Positions 51,618 through 59,907 are shown, counted from the stretch's first letter. The stretch: 64,000 nucleotides of DNA from Flavobacterium sp. UBA7680 (GCF_002482975.1 NZ_DLHA01000017.1:1-64000), one strand, 5' to 3'. Numbers and translations: made by a program. Notes: generated from the letters alone by a model not told the origin.

Positions 51618-51914
51618 TTATAATGAAACTATACCTTCTATTGTAGATACTTCTTTGTATTTACCAATCACCTCGTCAGAGCTGTTCATGGTAACATCTA
51701 CAGAAACACTGGTAAATTTACCAGTTTTAGATTTTGTTGTTTTAATAACCGCGCCCATTCTGTCAAAAGCTTTTTCAACACGTTCAACATTATCGCCTAC
51801 AGAAGGCACAATAAATTTGTACAAATATTCTGCTGGCCAAGTATTTGAGTTATCTAATTCGACTTTTAATCTTTCGAAAAATTCGGCGGTATTTTTTTCT
51901 TTATCGTTCTCCAT
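51618..51914 (-). CDS. DUF493 family protein (YbeD-like)
   Basis: 98 residues with the YbeD-like ferredoxin fold layout: W-P-A-E-Y-L-Y-K-F-I-V-P near 28, K-T-T-K-S-K-T-G-K-F-T-S-V-S-V-D near 58, and V-I-G-K-Y-K-E-V near 82. The family resembles ACT-like regulatory domains. First gene of the murA run. A TATATTTG element (51941-51934) lies 20 bp upstream as candidate minus-7 box. Confidence 0.9.
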   Translation of the reverse strand: MENDKEKNTAEFFERLKVELDNSNTWPAEYLYKFIVPSVGDNVERVEKAFDRMGAVIKTTKSKTGKFTSVSVDVTMNSSDEVIGKYKEVSTIEGIVSL

Positions 51915-51953
51915 TCGTAATTAAAAATAAACGCAAATATACGCTTTTGATTT

Positions 51954-52120
51954 CAGATTTTAGATTTTAGATTTTAGATTTTTTTCATTGGAGAAACTGT
52001 AGATTTTTTGTCACGAATTTCACTAATTTACACTAATTATATTGGGGTGAATATCTTCTTAAATTTTGCTGACTTTTGATTAATTTTCAAATTAAAATTC
52101 GTGAAATTCGTGGCAAACCT
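51954..52120. repeat. TTTAGAT tandem repeat and inverted 'cacgaatttcac' arms
   Basis: About four copies of tttagat at 51954-51980, then tcacgaatttcactaattta near 52011 with inverted counterpart aaattcgtgaaattcgtggc near 52096. The region between the divergent DUF493 and esterase genes holds no other feature. Confidence 0.7.
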
Positions 52121-52189
52121 TTATATTTGAAATACTTTGCTATTTCACTTCCGGTAATTATCGGAGTTATGAGACTAAATCACATTATA

Positions 52190-53101
52190 ATGAAAAAAAT
52201 CCTTTTGCTTTTTATAGTACTTATATTCAATAATATTCATGCACAAGAAGTTAAAACTATAACCTATTTTCAGAATGACACCTTAAAACTGGATTTAGAT
52301 TTATATCTGCCAAAGAAAAAGTCTAACGAAAAAATCCCGTTGATTATGTTTGCTTTTGGCGGCGGATTTTCTGGCGGAGAGCGCACAAGCGAAAAAAACT
52401 TCGGAATGTTTATGGCCGAAAACGGTTATGCGGTTGCCAGCATTTCGTACAGTTTATATATGAAAGGAAAAGATTTTGGCTGTAAAGGTGTTTTAACCGA
52501 AAAGATAAAAGCGATTCAAATTGGTGTGAGTGATATGTGGCAGGCTACTTCATTTTTAATCGAAAACGCAGACAAATACAATCTTGATTCTTCTAAAATC
52601 TTCATTTCAGGAATTAGTGCTGGTGCCGAAATTGGTTTTCACGCTTCGTTTTGGGATTATAAACTCATGAATTTATACAAAAGCAATTTGCCGGAAAACT
52701 TTAAATATACTGGATTTATTGGAGGTTCGGGTGCTATTCAGGATATCAATTTGATTACTAAAGAAAAAGCAATTCCGATGTTATTGGCGCATGGCAGCAA
52801 TGACGATACGGTTCCTTATAGTGCTGGTTCACACCGCTCCTGCCCAACAAATGCTTCGGGCTGGTTAATTTTATTTGGTTCCTATGCGGTTTACAACCAA
52901 ATGAAGGATTTACATAAAGATATCGAACTGATTACTTTCTGCGGCGGCGGACATGAATTTTCCGGTTATCTTTTTCATGATGGACAACAATATGTTCTGG
53001 ATTTTGTGAATGATGTCTTGAAAGGAAAGAAATTTGAATCGCATTTGATCGTTCCTTCTAAAAAGGGAAAAGGTTCTGGGAAATATTTGTTTTGTGAATA
53101 A
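52190..53101 (+). CDS. Secreted alpha/beta hydrolase (esterase/BD-FAE-like)
   Basis: The start at 52190 (MKKILLLFIVLIFNNIHAQ) gives a signal peptide; the 38-residue upstream extension of the longer frame crosses a repeat and is rejected. 303 residues. The oxyanion strand region is F-A-F-G-G-G-F-S-G-G near 53-62, the nucleophile elbow G-I-S-A-G near 140, the acid in G-S-N-D-D-T-V-P near 202 and the His in G-G-G-H-E-F near 263. This resembles the carboxylesterase-type hydrolase families active on esters, possibly acetyl or feruloyl esters. Exported to the periplasm or beyond. Confidence 0.85.
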   Translation: MKKILLLFIVLIFNNIHAQEVKTITYFQNDTLKLDLDLYLPKKKSNEKIPLIMFAFGGGFSGGERTSEKNFGMFMAENGYAVASISYSLYMKGKDFGCKGVLTEKIKAIQIGVSDMWQATSFLIENADKYNLDSSKIFISGISAGAEIGFHASFWDYKLMNLYKSNLPENFKYTGFIGGSGAIQDINLITKEKAIPMLLAHGSNDDTVPYSAGSHRSCPTNASGWLILFGSYAVYNQMKDLHKDIELITFCGGGHEFSGYLFHDGQQYVLDFVNDVLKGKKFESHLIVPSKKGKGSGKYLFCE

Positions 53102-53159
53102 AAAATTTAATGATGTCAAAACCATTATTCTGTTTCCGGTTAGGTATCTAAAACAAACA

Positions 53160-53365
53160 TTCTTAAACTGGACTAAAGTCCAGCCCTACAATATCTGGCG
53201 AGCCTTTGGCTCTCTTTCAATCTGGTTCTGAAAGAACAATCTATATTATAGAGATGCACTTAATCCAATGATTGCAATATTGACAAAACATATGTCTCTT
53301 TTCACAATTTAGTTCCGAAGGAACGATCCATATTGTAGAGCTGGACTTTAGTCCAGTTAAATAAT
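53160..53365. repeat. Hairpin-repeat unit related to the 20640-21480 cluster
   Basis: ctggact-aa-agtccag near 53170, gagcc-ttt-ggctc near 53199, gttctgaaagaac near 53224, gttcc-gaag-gaac near 53310 and ctggact-tt-agtccag near 53341. It occupies the middle of the 605-bp gap 53102-53706, which otherwise holds a second palindrome (aaggttttgaaaacctt near 53470) and the hairpin at 53535-53610. Confidence 0.8.
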
Positions 53366-53534
53366 ATTTGAGAAGTCTACATACCTTTTACAGCAACATA
53401 TTTTAATTCTTTGGAATTTTAATGAGTGACATTAAACCTGAATAATTTTATTTTCACAAATACCTACAAGGTTTTGAAAACCTTGCAGGAAACGTAATCC
53501 TGGAAATCATTCCAAAAACAAAACCATCTCTCCT

Positions 53535-53610
53535 ATTTAGCCCTGATGGAAGCGGAAATCCTTTTGCTTTTTCCTTTAAAAAGCAAAAGATTGGAGCGGA
53601 CAGCAGGAAT
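53535..53610 (+). other. Structured intergenic element with a 12-bp perfect stem
   Basis: cttttgcttttt (53561-53572) pairs with aaaaagcaaaag (53578-53589) over a 5-nt loop. Flanks read agccctgatggaagcgg and ggagcggacagcagg, which look conserved rather than random: I recall similar agcccygatrgaagcgg...agcggayagcrgg sequences in other Bacteroidota intergenic regions, unverified. Could be an RNA element or a DNA protein-binding site. Confidence 0.5.
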
Positions 53611-53680
53611 TCTTACCTGCCAAAAATGCTAAATTATTCGCTCTTGATAAATATTCTTTTTAAATACGAATAAGTTTAGG

Positions 53681-53688
53681 TAAATTTG
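53681..53688 (+). promoter_or_regulatory. TAAATTTG minus-7 element deciding the start of the NTPase gene
   Basis: Exact TAnnTTTG match. Its position overlaps the in-frame TTG at 53686, so the transcript begins after it (about 53695) and translation must start later, at the GTG 53707. No good minus-33 TTG is seen. Confidence 0.6.
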
Positions 53689-53706
53689 CGCTTTATTTTT
53701 AGAATA

Positions 53707-54240
53707 GTGCAAAAACAAATCATAGTTCTCATTGGCGGCCCTGGTACAGGAAAATCTACGCTTATAAACGAATTAGTCGCTCGTGGCTATTGTTGTTACC
53801 CTGAAATTTCTAGAGAAGTTACACTCGAAGCCCAAAAAAGAGGTGTCGAGCAATTGTTCTTGGAACAGCCTTTATTGTTTAGCGAAATGCTTTTGGAAGG
53901 GCGTATTCAGCAATTTGAAAACGCTAAAAAAGAACCCGATACTATCGTTTTTATAGATCGCGGTATTCCTGATGTAGTGGCTTATATGGATTATATTGGC
54001 GATGAATATCCGGAAGATTTTGTAAAAGCATGCGAGGATTATAAATATTCTAAAACTTTTATTTTACCGCCTTGGGAAGAAATTTATCAGAGCGACACGG
54101 AGCGTTATGAAAATTTTGAACAGGCACTTACCATTCAGAAGCACTTAATTGAAACGTACAAAAAATACGGTTACGATTTAATTGAGGTTCCGAAAGATAC
54201 GGTTGAAAACAGAATTCTTTATATCTTAGACAAAATTTAG
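53707..54240 (+). CDS. AAA_28-like P-loop NTPase with GTG start
   Basis: 177 residues starting at GTG 53707 (read M-Q-K-Q-I-I-V-L-I-G-G-P-G-T-G-K-S-T). The Walker A motif G-G-P-G-T-G-K-S is at about 10-17, and I-V-F-I-D-R-G-I-P-D near 78-88 contains the Walker B-type Asp. This matches the AAA_28/NadR-kinase-like ATP-binding family found widely in Bacteroidota; activity unknown, possibly a small-molecule kinase. It lies 65 bp upstream of recQ on the same strand. No ATG is available at the N-terminus, so the GTG is required. Confidence 0.85.
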   Translation: MQKQIIVLIGGPGTGKSTLINELVARGYCCYPEISREVTLEAQKRGVEQLFLEQPLLFSEMLLEGRIQQFENAKKEPDTIVFIDRGIPDVVAYMDYIGDEYPEDFVKACEDYKYSKTFILPPWEEIYQSDTERYENFEQALTIQKHLIETYKKYGYDLIEVPKDTVENRILYILDKI

Positions 54241-54305
54241 CAGCCGGTTTTAAAGTTGTAAAACTAGAAACTGATTTCTACATTTTTAACTTTAAAACAG
54301 AGGCC

Positions 54306-56201
54306 ATGCAGGACGCACAGGAAATTCTTTTAAAATACTGGAAACACCAAAGTTTCCGACCGTTGCAAAAAGAAATTATTGATTCGGTTTTAGAAGGGCA
54401 AGACACTTTTGCGCTGCTGCCAACCGGAGGCGGAAAATCGATTTGTTTTCAGGTTCCTGCCATGATGCGCGAAGGAATTTGTCTGGTAGTTTCTCCTTTG
54501 ATTGCCTTGATGAAAGATCAGGTAGCGAATTTGCAGAAAAGAGATATTAAAGCAATTGCTCTTACAGGCGGAATTCATACGGAAGAAATTATTGATCTTC
54601 TGGATAACTGCCAATTCGGAAATTATAAATTCCTTTATCTTTCTCCAGAACGTTTACAGTCTGACTGGATTTTAGAACGCATTAAAAACCTTCCTATAAA
54701 TTTAATTGCTATTGACGAAGCGCATTGTGTTTCGCAATGGGGTCACGATTTTAGACCGGCTTATTTAAAAATTTCAGAACTTAAAAAATACTTTCCTAAA
54801 ATTCCGTTTTTAGCTTTAACAGCAACTGCGACTCCACGAGTTGTAGAAGATATTAAAACAGAACTCGGATTAAAAGATACCAAACTTTTTCAGCAGTCTT
54901 TTGAAAGAAAGAATATTGCCTACATGGTTTTTGAAGTTGAAGACAAATTGTATCGCGTTGAACAGATTTTGAAGAAAAATCCTCAGCCTTCTATTATATA
55001 TGTGCGAAACAGAAAATCATGCCTGAATATGTCAACGCAATTGCAATCGTTGGGATTTCGGTCAACGTATTATCACGGCGGACTTTCAGCTCAGGAAAAA
55101 GATAAGAATATGCAATTGTGGATGTCCGAACAAGCGCAGGTTATTGTAGCCACTAATGCGTTTGGAATGGGAATTGACAAAGACAATGTAAAAACGGTTA
55201 TTCATACACAGCTTCCAGAAAACTTAGAAAATTATTATCAGGAATCTGGGCGCGCGGGACGAAATGGCGAAAAGTCGTTTTCGGTTTTATTGTTTAATAA
55301 TTCTGATGCAAATCAAACAGAGCAGCAGTTTATAAGTGTTCTTCCTGATAAAAAGTTCTTGAAAACAATGTATATCAAATTGTGCAATTATTTTCAGATT
55401 GCTTATGGTGAAGGTTTAGACGATTCGTATTCTTTTAAAATGAATCATTTTTGTCATAAATACGACTTCCCTACTTTAAAAACGTATAATTCTTTACAGT
55501 TTTTGAATCAGCAAGGAATCATTACGATGTCTCAGGAATTTTCAGAAAAAGTTACGATGCAGTTTTTAATCGAATCGAAAGAAACAATTCGATACATGAG
55601 CCTCAATCCGAATGATGAAGAAATTATTCTGGCGATTTTAAGAACGTATCCGGGAATTCATGAAATGAAAACACCGCTTAATCTTTCGTTGATTGCAAAA
55701 AAATCAAATCATACTGAAGAACAGGTTACCAATCTTTTAGAAAAACTGAAAGAGAAAGACATTATTGAGTACAAATCTAAAAACAACGACGCAACGATTT
55801 TATTTAATGAAGTTCGAGAAGATGATTTAACGATAAACCGAGTTTCTAAATATCTTGAAAAACAAAACAAACTAAAACGCGATCAGCTTTCGTCAGTTCT
55901 CTATTATATAAAGGAAGACAAAACGTGCAAGAATAGATTGGTTTTAGATTATTTTGGAGAAGAAACTAAATCGAATTGCGGCGTTTGTTCTTTCTGTATA
56001 ACTCAAAAAGGAAAAATCACTGAAGCCGATTCAATTGCTGATAAAATTCTTCACTTATTAAAGGCAACTGCATTAACTTCGCGCGAAATTCAGAATCAAA
56101 TAAAATTAGATGCTAAAGATGTTATTGTGGTTCTTCAGGAATTACTGGAAAACAATCATATCATTATTTTAGCCAATAATAAATACGCTTTAAAATCATA
56201 A
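54306..56201 (+). CDS. recQ: ATP-dependent DNA helicase RecQ, short variant with C-terminal zinc cluster
   Basis: 631 residues. Superfamily 2 helicase core about 1-345: Walker A T-G-G-G-K-S at 40-45, D-E-A-H near 137, motif V/VI Y-Q-E-S-G-R-A-G-R near 315. The four-Cys zinc cluster (C-x16-C-x2-C-x2-C) lies near 540-562 instead of directly after the helicase core as in E. coli RecQ (about 380), with a helical/winged region of about 190 residues inserted between. No HRDC domain is seen. Unwinds DNA in recombination and replication repair. Overlaps fmt by one base (TAATG), so the pair is translationally coupled. Confidence 0.92.
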   Translation: MQDAQEILLKYWKHQSFRPLQKEIIDSVLEGQDTFALLPTGGGKSICFQVPAMMREGICLVVSPLIALMKDQVANLQKRDIKAIALTGGIHTEEIIDLLDNCQFGNYKFLYLSPERLQSDWILERIKNLPINLIAIDEAHCVSQWGHDFRPAYLKISELKKYFPKIPFLALTATATPRVVEDIKTELGLKDTKLFQQSFERKNIAYMVFEVEDKLYRVEQILKKNPQPSIIYVRNRKSCLNMSTQLQSLGFRSTYYHGGLSAQEKDKNMQLWMSEQAQVIVATNAFGMGIDKDNVKTVIHTQLPENLENYYQESGRAGRNGEKSFSVLLFNNSDANQTEQQFISVLPDKKFLKTMYIKLCNYFQIAYGEGLDDSYSFKMNHFCHKYDFPTLKTYNSLQFLNQQGIITMSQEFSEKVTMQFLIESKETIRYMSLNPNDEEIILAILRTYPGIHEMKTPLNLSLIAKKSNHTEEQVTNLLEKLKEKDIIEYKSKNNDATILFNEVREDDLTINRVSKYLEKQNKLKRDQLSSVLYYIKEDKTCKNRLVLDYFGEETKSNCGVCSFCITQKGKITEADSIADKILHLLKATALTSREIQNQIKLDAKDVIVVLQELLENNHIIILANNKYALKS

Positions 56202-57148
56202 TGGAAAAATTACGAATTATATTTATGGGAACTCCGGAATTTGCAGTTGGCATTCTGGATACCATTATTAAAAACAATTACGAAGTTGTTGGCGTTATTA
56301 CAGCGGCAGACAAACCTGCTGGACGCGGACAAAAAATAAAATATTCGGCCGTTAAGGAATATGCTCTTGCAAACAATCTTACTTTATTACAGCCAACAAA
56401 TCTAAAAGACGAAAGTTTTTTAGCTGAGTTAAAAGCTTTGAATGCCAATTTACAAATTGTTGTTGCTTTTAGAATGTTACCAAAAGTAGTTTGGGAAATG
56501 CCAAGTTTGGGAACATTTAATCTTCATGCTTCTTTATTACCAAATTATCGTGGCGCGGCTCCAATAAACTGGGCTATTATTAATGGAGAAACCAAAACTG
56601 GTGTTACTACATTTTTTATCGATGATAAAATCGATACCGGAGCGATGATTTTAAATTCGGAAATTGCAATTGAACCAACAGAAAATGCCGGGCAGCTGCA
56701 CGACCGATTAATGCATTTAGGAAGCACAACTGTTATTGATACTTTAAAGGTGATTGAAAACGGAAATGTTACTACTACAATTCAGGAAGATAATAACGAT
56801 ATCAAAACGGCTTATAAACTAAATAAGGAGAATTGTAAAATTGACTGGACAAAACCCGGAGATGAAATCAATAACTTAATTCGTGGTTTAAGTCCTTATC
56901 CTGCAGCGTGGTGTTTTTTGAAAGATAAAAATGAAGAATTGAATATAAAGATATATGAAGCCAAACTGGTTGCAGAGGTACATTCTTATGAAGCTGGAAC
57001 TTTAATTAGTAACAAAAAAGAAATCAAAATTGCAATAAAAGAGGGCTTTATTCAGTTATTAAGTCTGCAATTACCTGGTAAGAAACGAATGCAAGTAGCA
57101 GAATTATTAAATGGGATAACTTTTTCTGATAGTGCAAAGGTCTATTAA
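56201..57148 (+). CDS. fmt: Methionyl-tRNA formyltransferase
   Basis: 315 residues, usual length. Start overlaps the recQ stop codon. N-terminal I-I-F-M-G-T-P-E-F-A-V and the formyl-transfer motif F-N-L-H-A-S-L-L-P-N-Y-R-G-A-A-P-I-N-W near 106-124 (Asn and His catalytic) are present, plus the T-G-V-T-T-F-F-I-D segment near 130-142. The C-terminal OB-like domain (about 205-315) binds tRNA. It formylates Met-tRNA(fMet) for translation initiation. Normally paired with def in other bacteria; here the neighbour is recQ. Confidence 0.96.
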   Translation: MEKLRIIFMGTPEFAVGILDTIIKNNYEVVGVITAADKPAGRGQKIKYSAVKEYALANNLTLLQPTNLKDESFLAELKALNANLQIVVAFRMLPKVVWEMPSLGTFNLHASLLPNYRGAAPINWAIINGETKTGVTTFFIDDKIDTGAMILNSEIAIEPTENAGQLHDRLMHLGSTTVIDTLKVIENGNVTTTIQEDNNDIKTAYKLNKENCKIDWTKPGDEINNLIRGLSPYPAAWCFLKDKNEELNIKIYEAKLVAEVHSYEAGTLISNKKEIKIAIKEGFIQLLSLQLPGKKRMQVAELLNGITFSDSAKVY

Positions 57149-57254
57149 GGTCAGTAAAACAGGGGTTTCTACCTGTTTTTGATCGATAAACAACACGCTT
57201 TATGAACAAAAAAAACAAGTTATCAACAATTATTGCTAAAATTAGATAAAACAC

Positions 57255-57284
57255 TTGCACGCAACGGATTTCCTACTAAATTTG
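57255..57284 (+). promoter_or_regulatory. HU gene promoter (TTG-N19-TAAATTTG)
   Basis: TTG 57255-57257, 19 bases, TAAATTTG 57277-57284; about 38-nt leader to the start at 57329. Confidence 0.9.
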
Positions 57285-57328
57285 TGTATTAACAATTTTT
57301 TTTAACCAACAATTAATAACTAATTATT

Positions 57329-57601
57329 ATGAACAAATCAGAATTAATCGATGCTATCGCTGCTGATGCAGGAATCACAAAAGCTGCGGCTAAATTAGCT
57401 TTAGAGTCATTTTTAGGAAACGTAGGAACTACTTTGAAAAAAGGCGGAAGAATTTCATTAGTAGGTTTCGGATCTTGGTCAGTATCTGCGAGAGCTGCTA
57501 GAGACGGTAGAAATCCTCAAACAGGAAAAACTATCAAAATTGCTGCAAAAAATGTAGTAAAATTCAAAGCTGGAGCTGAATTAGAAGGTGCAGTGAACTA
57601 A
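57329..57601 (+). CDS. hup: DNA-binding protein HU
   Basis: 90 residues, exact HU length. M-N-K-S-E-L-I-D-A-I-A at the N-terminus, and the DNA-binding arm G-R-N-P-Q-T-G-K-T-I-K-I near 62-73, followed by K-N-V-V-K-F-K-A-G. HU bends DNA and compacts the nucleoid. Strong promoter and terminator give a monocistronic, probably highly expressed unit. The upstream 180 bp contain the end of fmt only. Confidence 0.97.
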   Translation: MNKSELIDAIAADAGITKAAAKLALESFLGNVGTTLKKGGRISLVGFGSWSVSARAARDGRNPQTGKTIKIAAKNVVKFKAGAELEGAVN

Positions 57602-57636
57602 GTAAGAAAGTTCTCTAAACTAAATAATATAATTAA

Positions 57637-57661
57637 GACCCTCCTTATGGAGGGTTTTTTT
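57637..57661 (+). terminator. Intrinsic terminator of hup
   Basis: gaccctcc / ggagggtt stem, loop ttat, seven T. Confidence 0.92.
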
Positions 57662-57730
57662 GTGCGGTTTAACGATTTTTTTTGTGAATTTAAAAAATTT
57701 ATGATTAAATTTAATAAAAATTGTAGCCGT

Positions 57731-58291
57731 ATGATTTCAGAAAAATTAAAAAAAGGACACCTGCTTATTGCCGAGCCTTCAATAATTGGAGATTTATCAT
57801 TCAACAGATCGGTAATTTTATTAGCAGACCATAACAAAGAAGGATCAATAGGTTTTATCATTAATAAACCATTAAAATATACTATTAATGATTTAATACC
57901 TGAAATTGAAGCCAGCTTTAAAATATATAACGGAGGCCCAGTTGAACAAGACAATCTGTACTTCATTCATAATATTCCTGACTTGATCCCGAATAGTGTC
58001 GAGATTTCTAACGGAATTTATTGGGGTGGAGATTTCGAATCAACCAAAGACTTAATTAACGACGGATCGATCAATAAGAACAATATTCGTTTTTTCTTAG
58101 GCTATACTGGTTGGGACGAAAATCAGCTTGAAAACGAAATGCAGGGAAACTCCTGGATCATTGCTGACAATAATTACAAAAACAAAATTATTGGAAAATC
58201 TACTACCCATTTCTGGAAAGAACAGATTATTGAACTTGGCGGTGATTATGTTATTTGGTCAAATGCACCTGAAAACCCATATCTGAATTAA
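57731..58291 (+). CDS. yqgE: YqgE/AlgH family protein
   Basis: The start at 57731 (MISEKLKKGHLLIAEPS) is used; the longer frame from 57647 would begin inside the hup terminator. 186 residues with the family motifs G-H-L-L-I-A-E-P near 9-16, G-S-I-G-F-I-I-N-K-P near 43, Y-N-G-G-P-V near 72, Y-W-G-G near 101, F-L-G-Y-T-G-W near 123 and W-I-I-A near 140. Conserved protein of unclear biochemical role. Convergent with the aminotransferase gene, overlapping it by 4 bp. Confidence 0.93.
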   Translation: MISEKLKKGHLLIAEPSIIGDLSFNRSVILLADHNKEGSIGFIINKPLKYTINDLIPEIEASFKIYNGGPVEQDNLYFIHNIPDLIPNSVEISNGIYWGGDFESTKDLINDGSINKNNIRFFLGYTGWDENQLENEMQGNSWIIADNNYKNKIIGKSTTHFWKEQIIELGGDYVIWSNAPENPYLN

Positions 58292-59124
58292 TTTTCGGAT
58301 ATGGATTCATTTAGTTTCTGTACTAATAAATGAGCCCGATTACTTGTAAACTCTTTTTTTCGGTATTTGCTTATCGGTTGTATCCCTGTGATTACATTTG
58401 TTAGAAATAATTCATCTGCTTTTTGAAGATCAAACGGCGAAATTATTTCTTCCACGACTTCTATACCTTCCACTTTTTTAGCTAAGGCTAAAATCTGCTT
58501 GCGCATAATTCCGTTTAAACATCCTTCAGAGATTGGAGGTGTAATTAGTTTTTTACCCAAAATCATAAATAAATTTCCCTGCAAAGCTTCGACAACATTT
58601 TTAGTATCGTTTAGTAAAATACAATTTGCCAATCCGTTTTCATGGGCAAAAATACTTCCGGTAACATTAATCATTTTATTAGTCGTTTTAATCGACGATA
58701 ATAATTGTTTTGTCACATAGAAGTCTTTATACAAATCAACTTCGTATTCAGCCGTATTTAAAGCGTACAAAGTATTGTCAAGAGGTGTTGCATGAATTAA
58801 AAAAGAAACTTCATTTGTTTTTGGCAGATACAAACCTCCATCGTTTCTAAAAACAGTTATTCTGGCTCTCGCCGATGAAGCAATGTTTTTTTGCTGCACA
58901 AGATTTAAAATCTGCTCTTCAAAATATTCCATTGTAAAATTCATAGGAATTTCCATTCTAACAACACGCATCGAAGCCATTAATCTGAAATAATGATCTT
59001 CGAGAAACAAGATTTTATTGTTGATTATTTTTACTGTTTCAAAAACGCCGTCTCCGTATAAAAAGGCACGATTTTGAGTTAGCATATTTTCTTCTTGTGC
59101 AATGTTTCCGTTAAAATTGATCAT
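58288..59124 (-). CDS. Class IV PLP-dependent aminotransferase (PabC/BCAT-like)
   Basis: 278 residues. The class IV fold opens with I-N-F-N-G-N and R-A-F-L-Y-G-D-G-V-F-E-T near 19-30. The PLP Lys is probably that of S-S-I-K-T-T-N near 147, and the phosphate region is G-C-L-N-G-I-M-R near 208. Length and N-terminus are closer to aminodeoxychorismate lyase (PabC) than to IlvE, but D-amino acid or branched-chain transaminase cannot be excluded. If PabC, it makes p-aminobenzoate for folate. A minus-7 TATATTTG (59158-59151) and a terminator-like hairpin lie immediately before the ATG. Confidence 0.85.
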   Translation of the reverse strand: MINFNGNIAQEENMLTQNRAFLYGDGVFETVKIINNKILFLEDHYFRLMASMRVVRMEIPMNFTMEYFEEQILNLVQQKNIASSARARITVFRNDGGLYLPKTNEVSFLIHATPLDNTLYALNTAEYEVDLYKDFYVTKQLLSSIKTTNKMINVTGSIFAHENGLANCILLNDTKNVVEALQGNLFMILGKKLITPPISEGCLNGIMRKQILALAKKVEGIEVVEEIISPFDLQKADELFLTNVITGIQPISKYRKKEFTSNRAHLLVQKLNESISEN

Positions 59125-59150
59125 AAAAAAACCCTGAATTTTGTTCAGGG
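59125..59150 (-). terminator. Terminator-like hairpin ending at the ATG of the aminotransferase gene
   Basis: ccctgaa / ttcaggg stem; on the minus strand it is followed by a T-run that runs into the ATG at 59124. It can end transcripts from the START-like gene upstream. The TATATTTG box at 59158-59151 would start new transcripts inside the hairpin, destroying it. Confidence 0.65.
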
Positions 59151-59178
59151 CAAATATAAGGCATAAAATAGACTTTTA

Positions 59179-59571
59179 CTAAACAGATCCTATAAGATGT
59201 TTTAGGTCTGAGATTTGATTCTCCCACAATTGTTTAGCTTCGCCTACTTCTTCTTTTTCTGCAAAATCGACTACCATTAATGATACATCCTTAGTTAATT
59301 CATCAACTAAAATATGGAGTTCAAAAAAGTATTCAGTATCCTTACTGCTTTCATCAACCCATTTAAACTTTACTTTTTCACCTGTTTTTTTAGACGCAAG
59401 ACGTGCTTTTTCCTGCGAATCATTCCAGATGAAAGTAAAAAATTCACCTCTTGAATTAACGTTGTCAGCAAACCATTCTGATAAACCTGACGGAGTTGAT
59501 ATATATTGATACAATAATTGTGGCGAAGAATTGATCGGAAACTCGATTTCGTAACGTATTTTTGAATCCAT
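59179..59571 (-). CDS. START-like (SRPBCC/AHSA1-type) domain protein
   Basis: 130 residues: E-I-E-F-P-I-N-S-S-P-Q-L-L-Y-Q-Y-I-S-T-P-S-G-L-S-E-W-F-A near 8-35 is the SRPBCC opening, then F-T-F-I-W-N-D, V-K-F-K-W-V-D, D-V-S-L-M-V-V-D-F-A and the long C-terminal helix W-E-N-Q-I-S-D-L-K-H-L. The helix-grip fold binds hydrophobic ligands in its cavity. Cytoplasmic, function unknown, widely conserved in Bacteroidota. Confidence 0.9.
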   Translation of the reverse strand: MDSKIRYEIEFPINSSPQLLYQYISTPSGLSEWFADNVNSRGEFFTFIWNDSQEKARLASKKTGEKVKFKWVDESSKDTEYFFELHILVDELTKDVSLMVVDFAEKEEVGEAKQLWENQISDLKHLIGSV

Positions 59572-59658
59572 GTGCTACTTTTAATTTTTTCGAAATATAA
59601 GAATATATGTCCAAAAACAATGCGTTTTTAAAAATATTTTTTTTTCTTCATTTTATTC

Positions 59659-59688
59659 TTGTAAGCTTTAATATTATTTCTATCTTTG
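59659..59688 (+). promoter_or_regulatory. tRNA-Met promoter (TTG-N19-TATCTTTG)
   Basis: TTG 59659-59661, 19 bases, TATCTTTG 59681-59688, about 34 bp before the mature tRNA. Confidence 0.9.
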
Positions 59689-59722
59689 CACCCGCAATCA
59701 GGAATTCAATGATAGCAGTCCA

Positions 59723-59796
59723 GGCGAGGTAGCTCAGTTGGTTAGAGCGCAGGATTCATAACCCTGAGGTCACGGGTTCAACTCCCGTCCTCGCTA
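59723..59796 (+). tRNA. tRNA-Met(CAT), elongator type
   Basis: Cloverleaf read by eye: acceptor ggcgagg / cctcgct (one G-T pair at position 1), D arm agctcagttggttagagc, anticodon loop ttCATaa, variable loop aggtc, T arm acggg-ttcaact-cccgt, discriminator A. CCA is not encoded. The G-starting acceptor and the lack of the GGG/CCC anticodon stem argue against initiator tRNA. The A-C mismatch at the base of the anticodon loop is notable. Ile-tRNA(CAT, lysidine-modified) cannot be excluded by eye. Confidence 0.93.
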
Positions 59797-59805
59797 CAAA
59801 AAGGC

Positions 59806-59838
59806 AAAACCCTTAAACAGAAATGTTTAAGGGTTTTT
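59806..59838 (+). terminator. Intrinsic terminator of the tRNA gene
   Basis: aaaacccttaaac / gtttaagggtttt perfect stem with T-run. Confidence 0.92.
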
Positions 59839-59907
59839 TATTGGGGTTAATCCAGAGTTTTTGCATAGAAAGTATTTCTTTACTTGATGATTAATGTTTC
59901 TAAAAGA

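Noticed and set aside
59723..59796. Initiator tRNA
   Set aside because: The acceptor starts with a G-T pair and the anticodon stem lacks the three G-C pairs typical of initiator tRNA.
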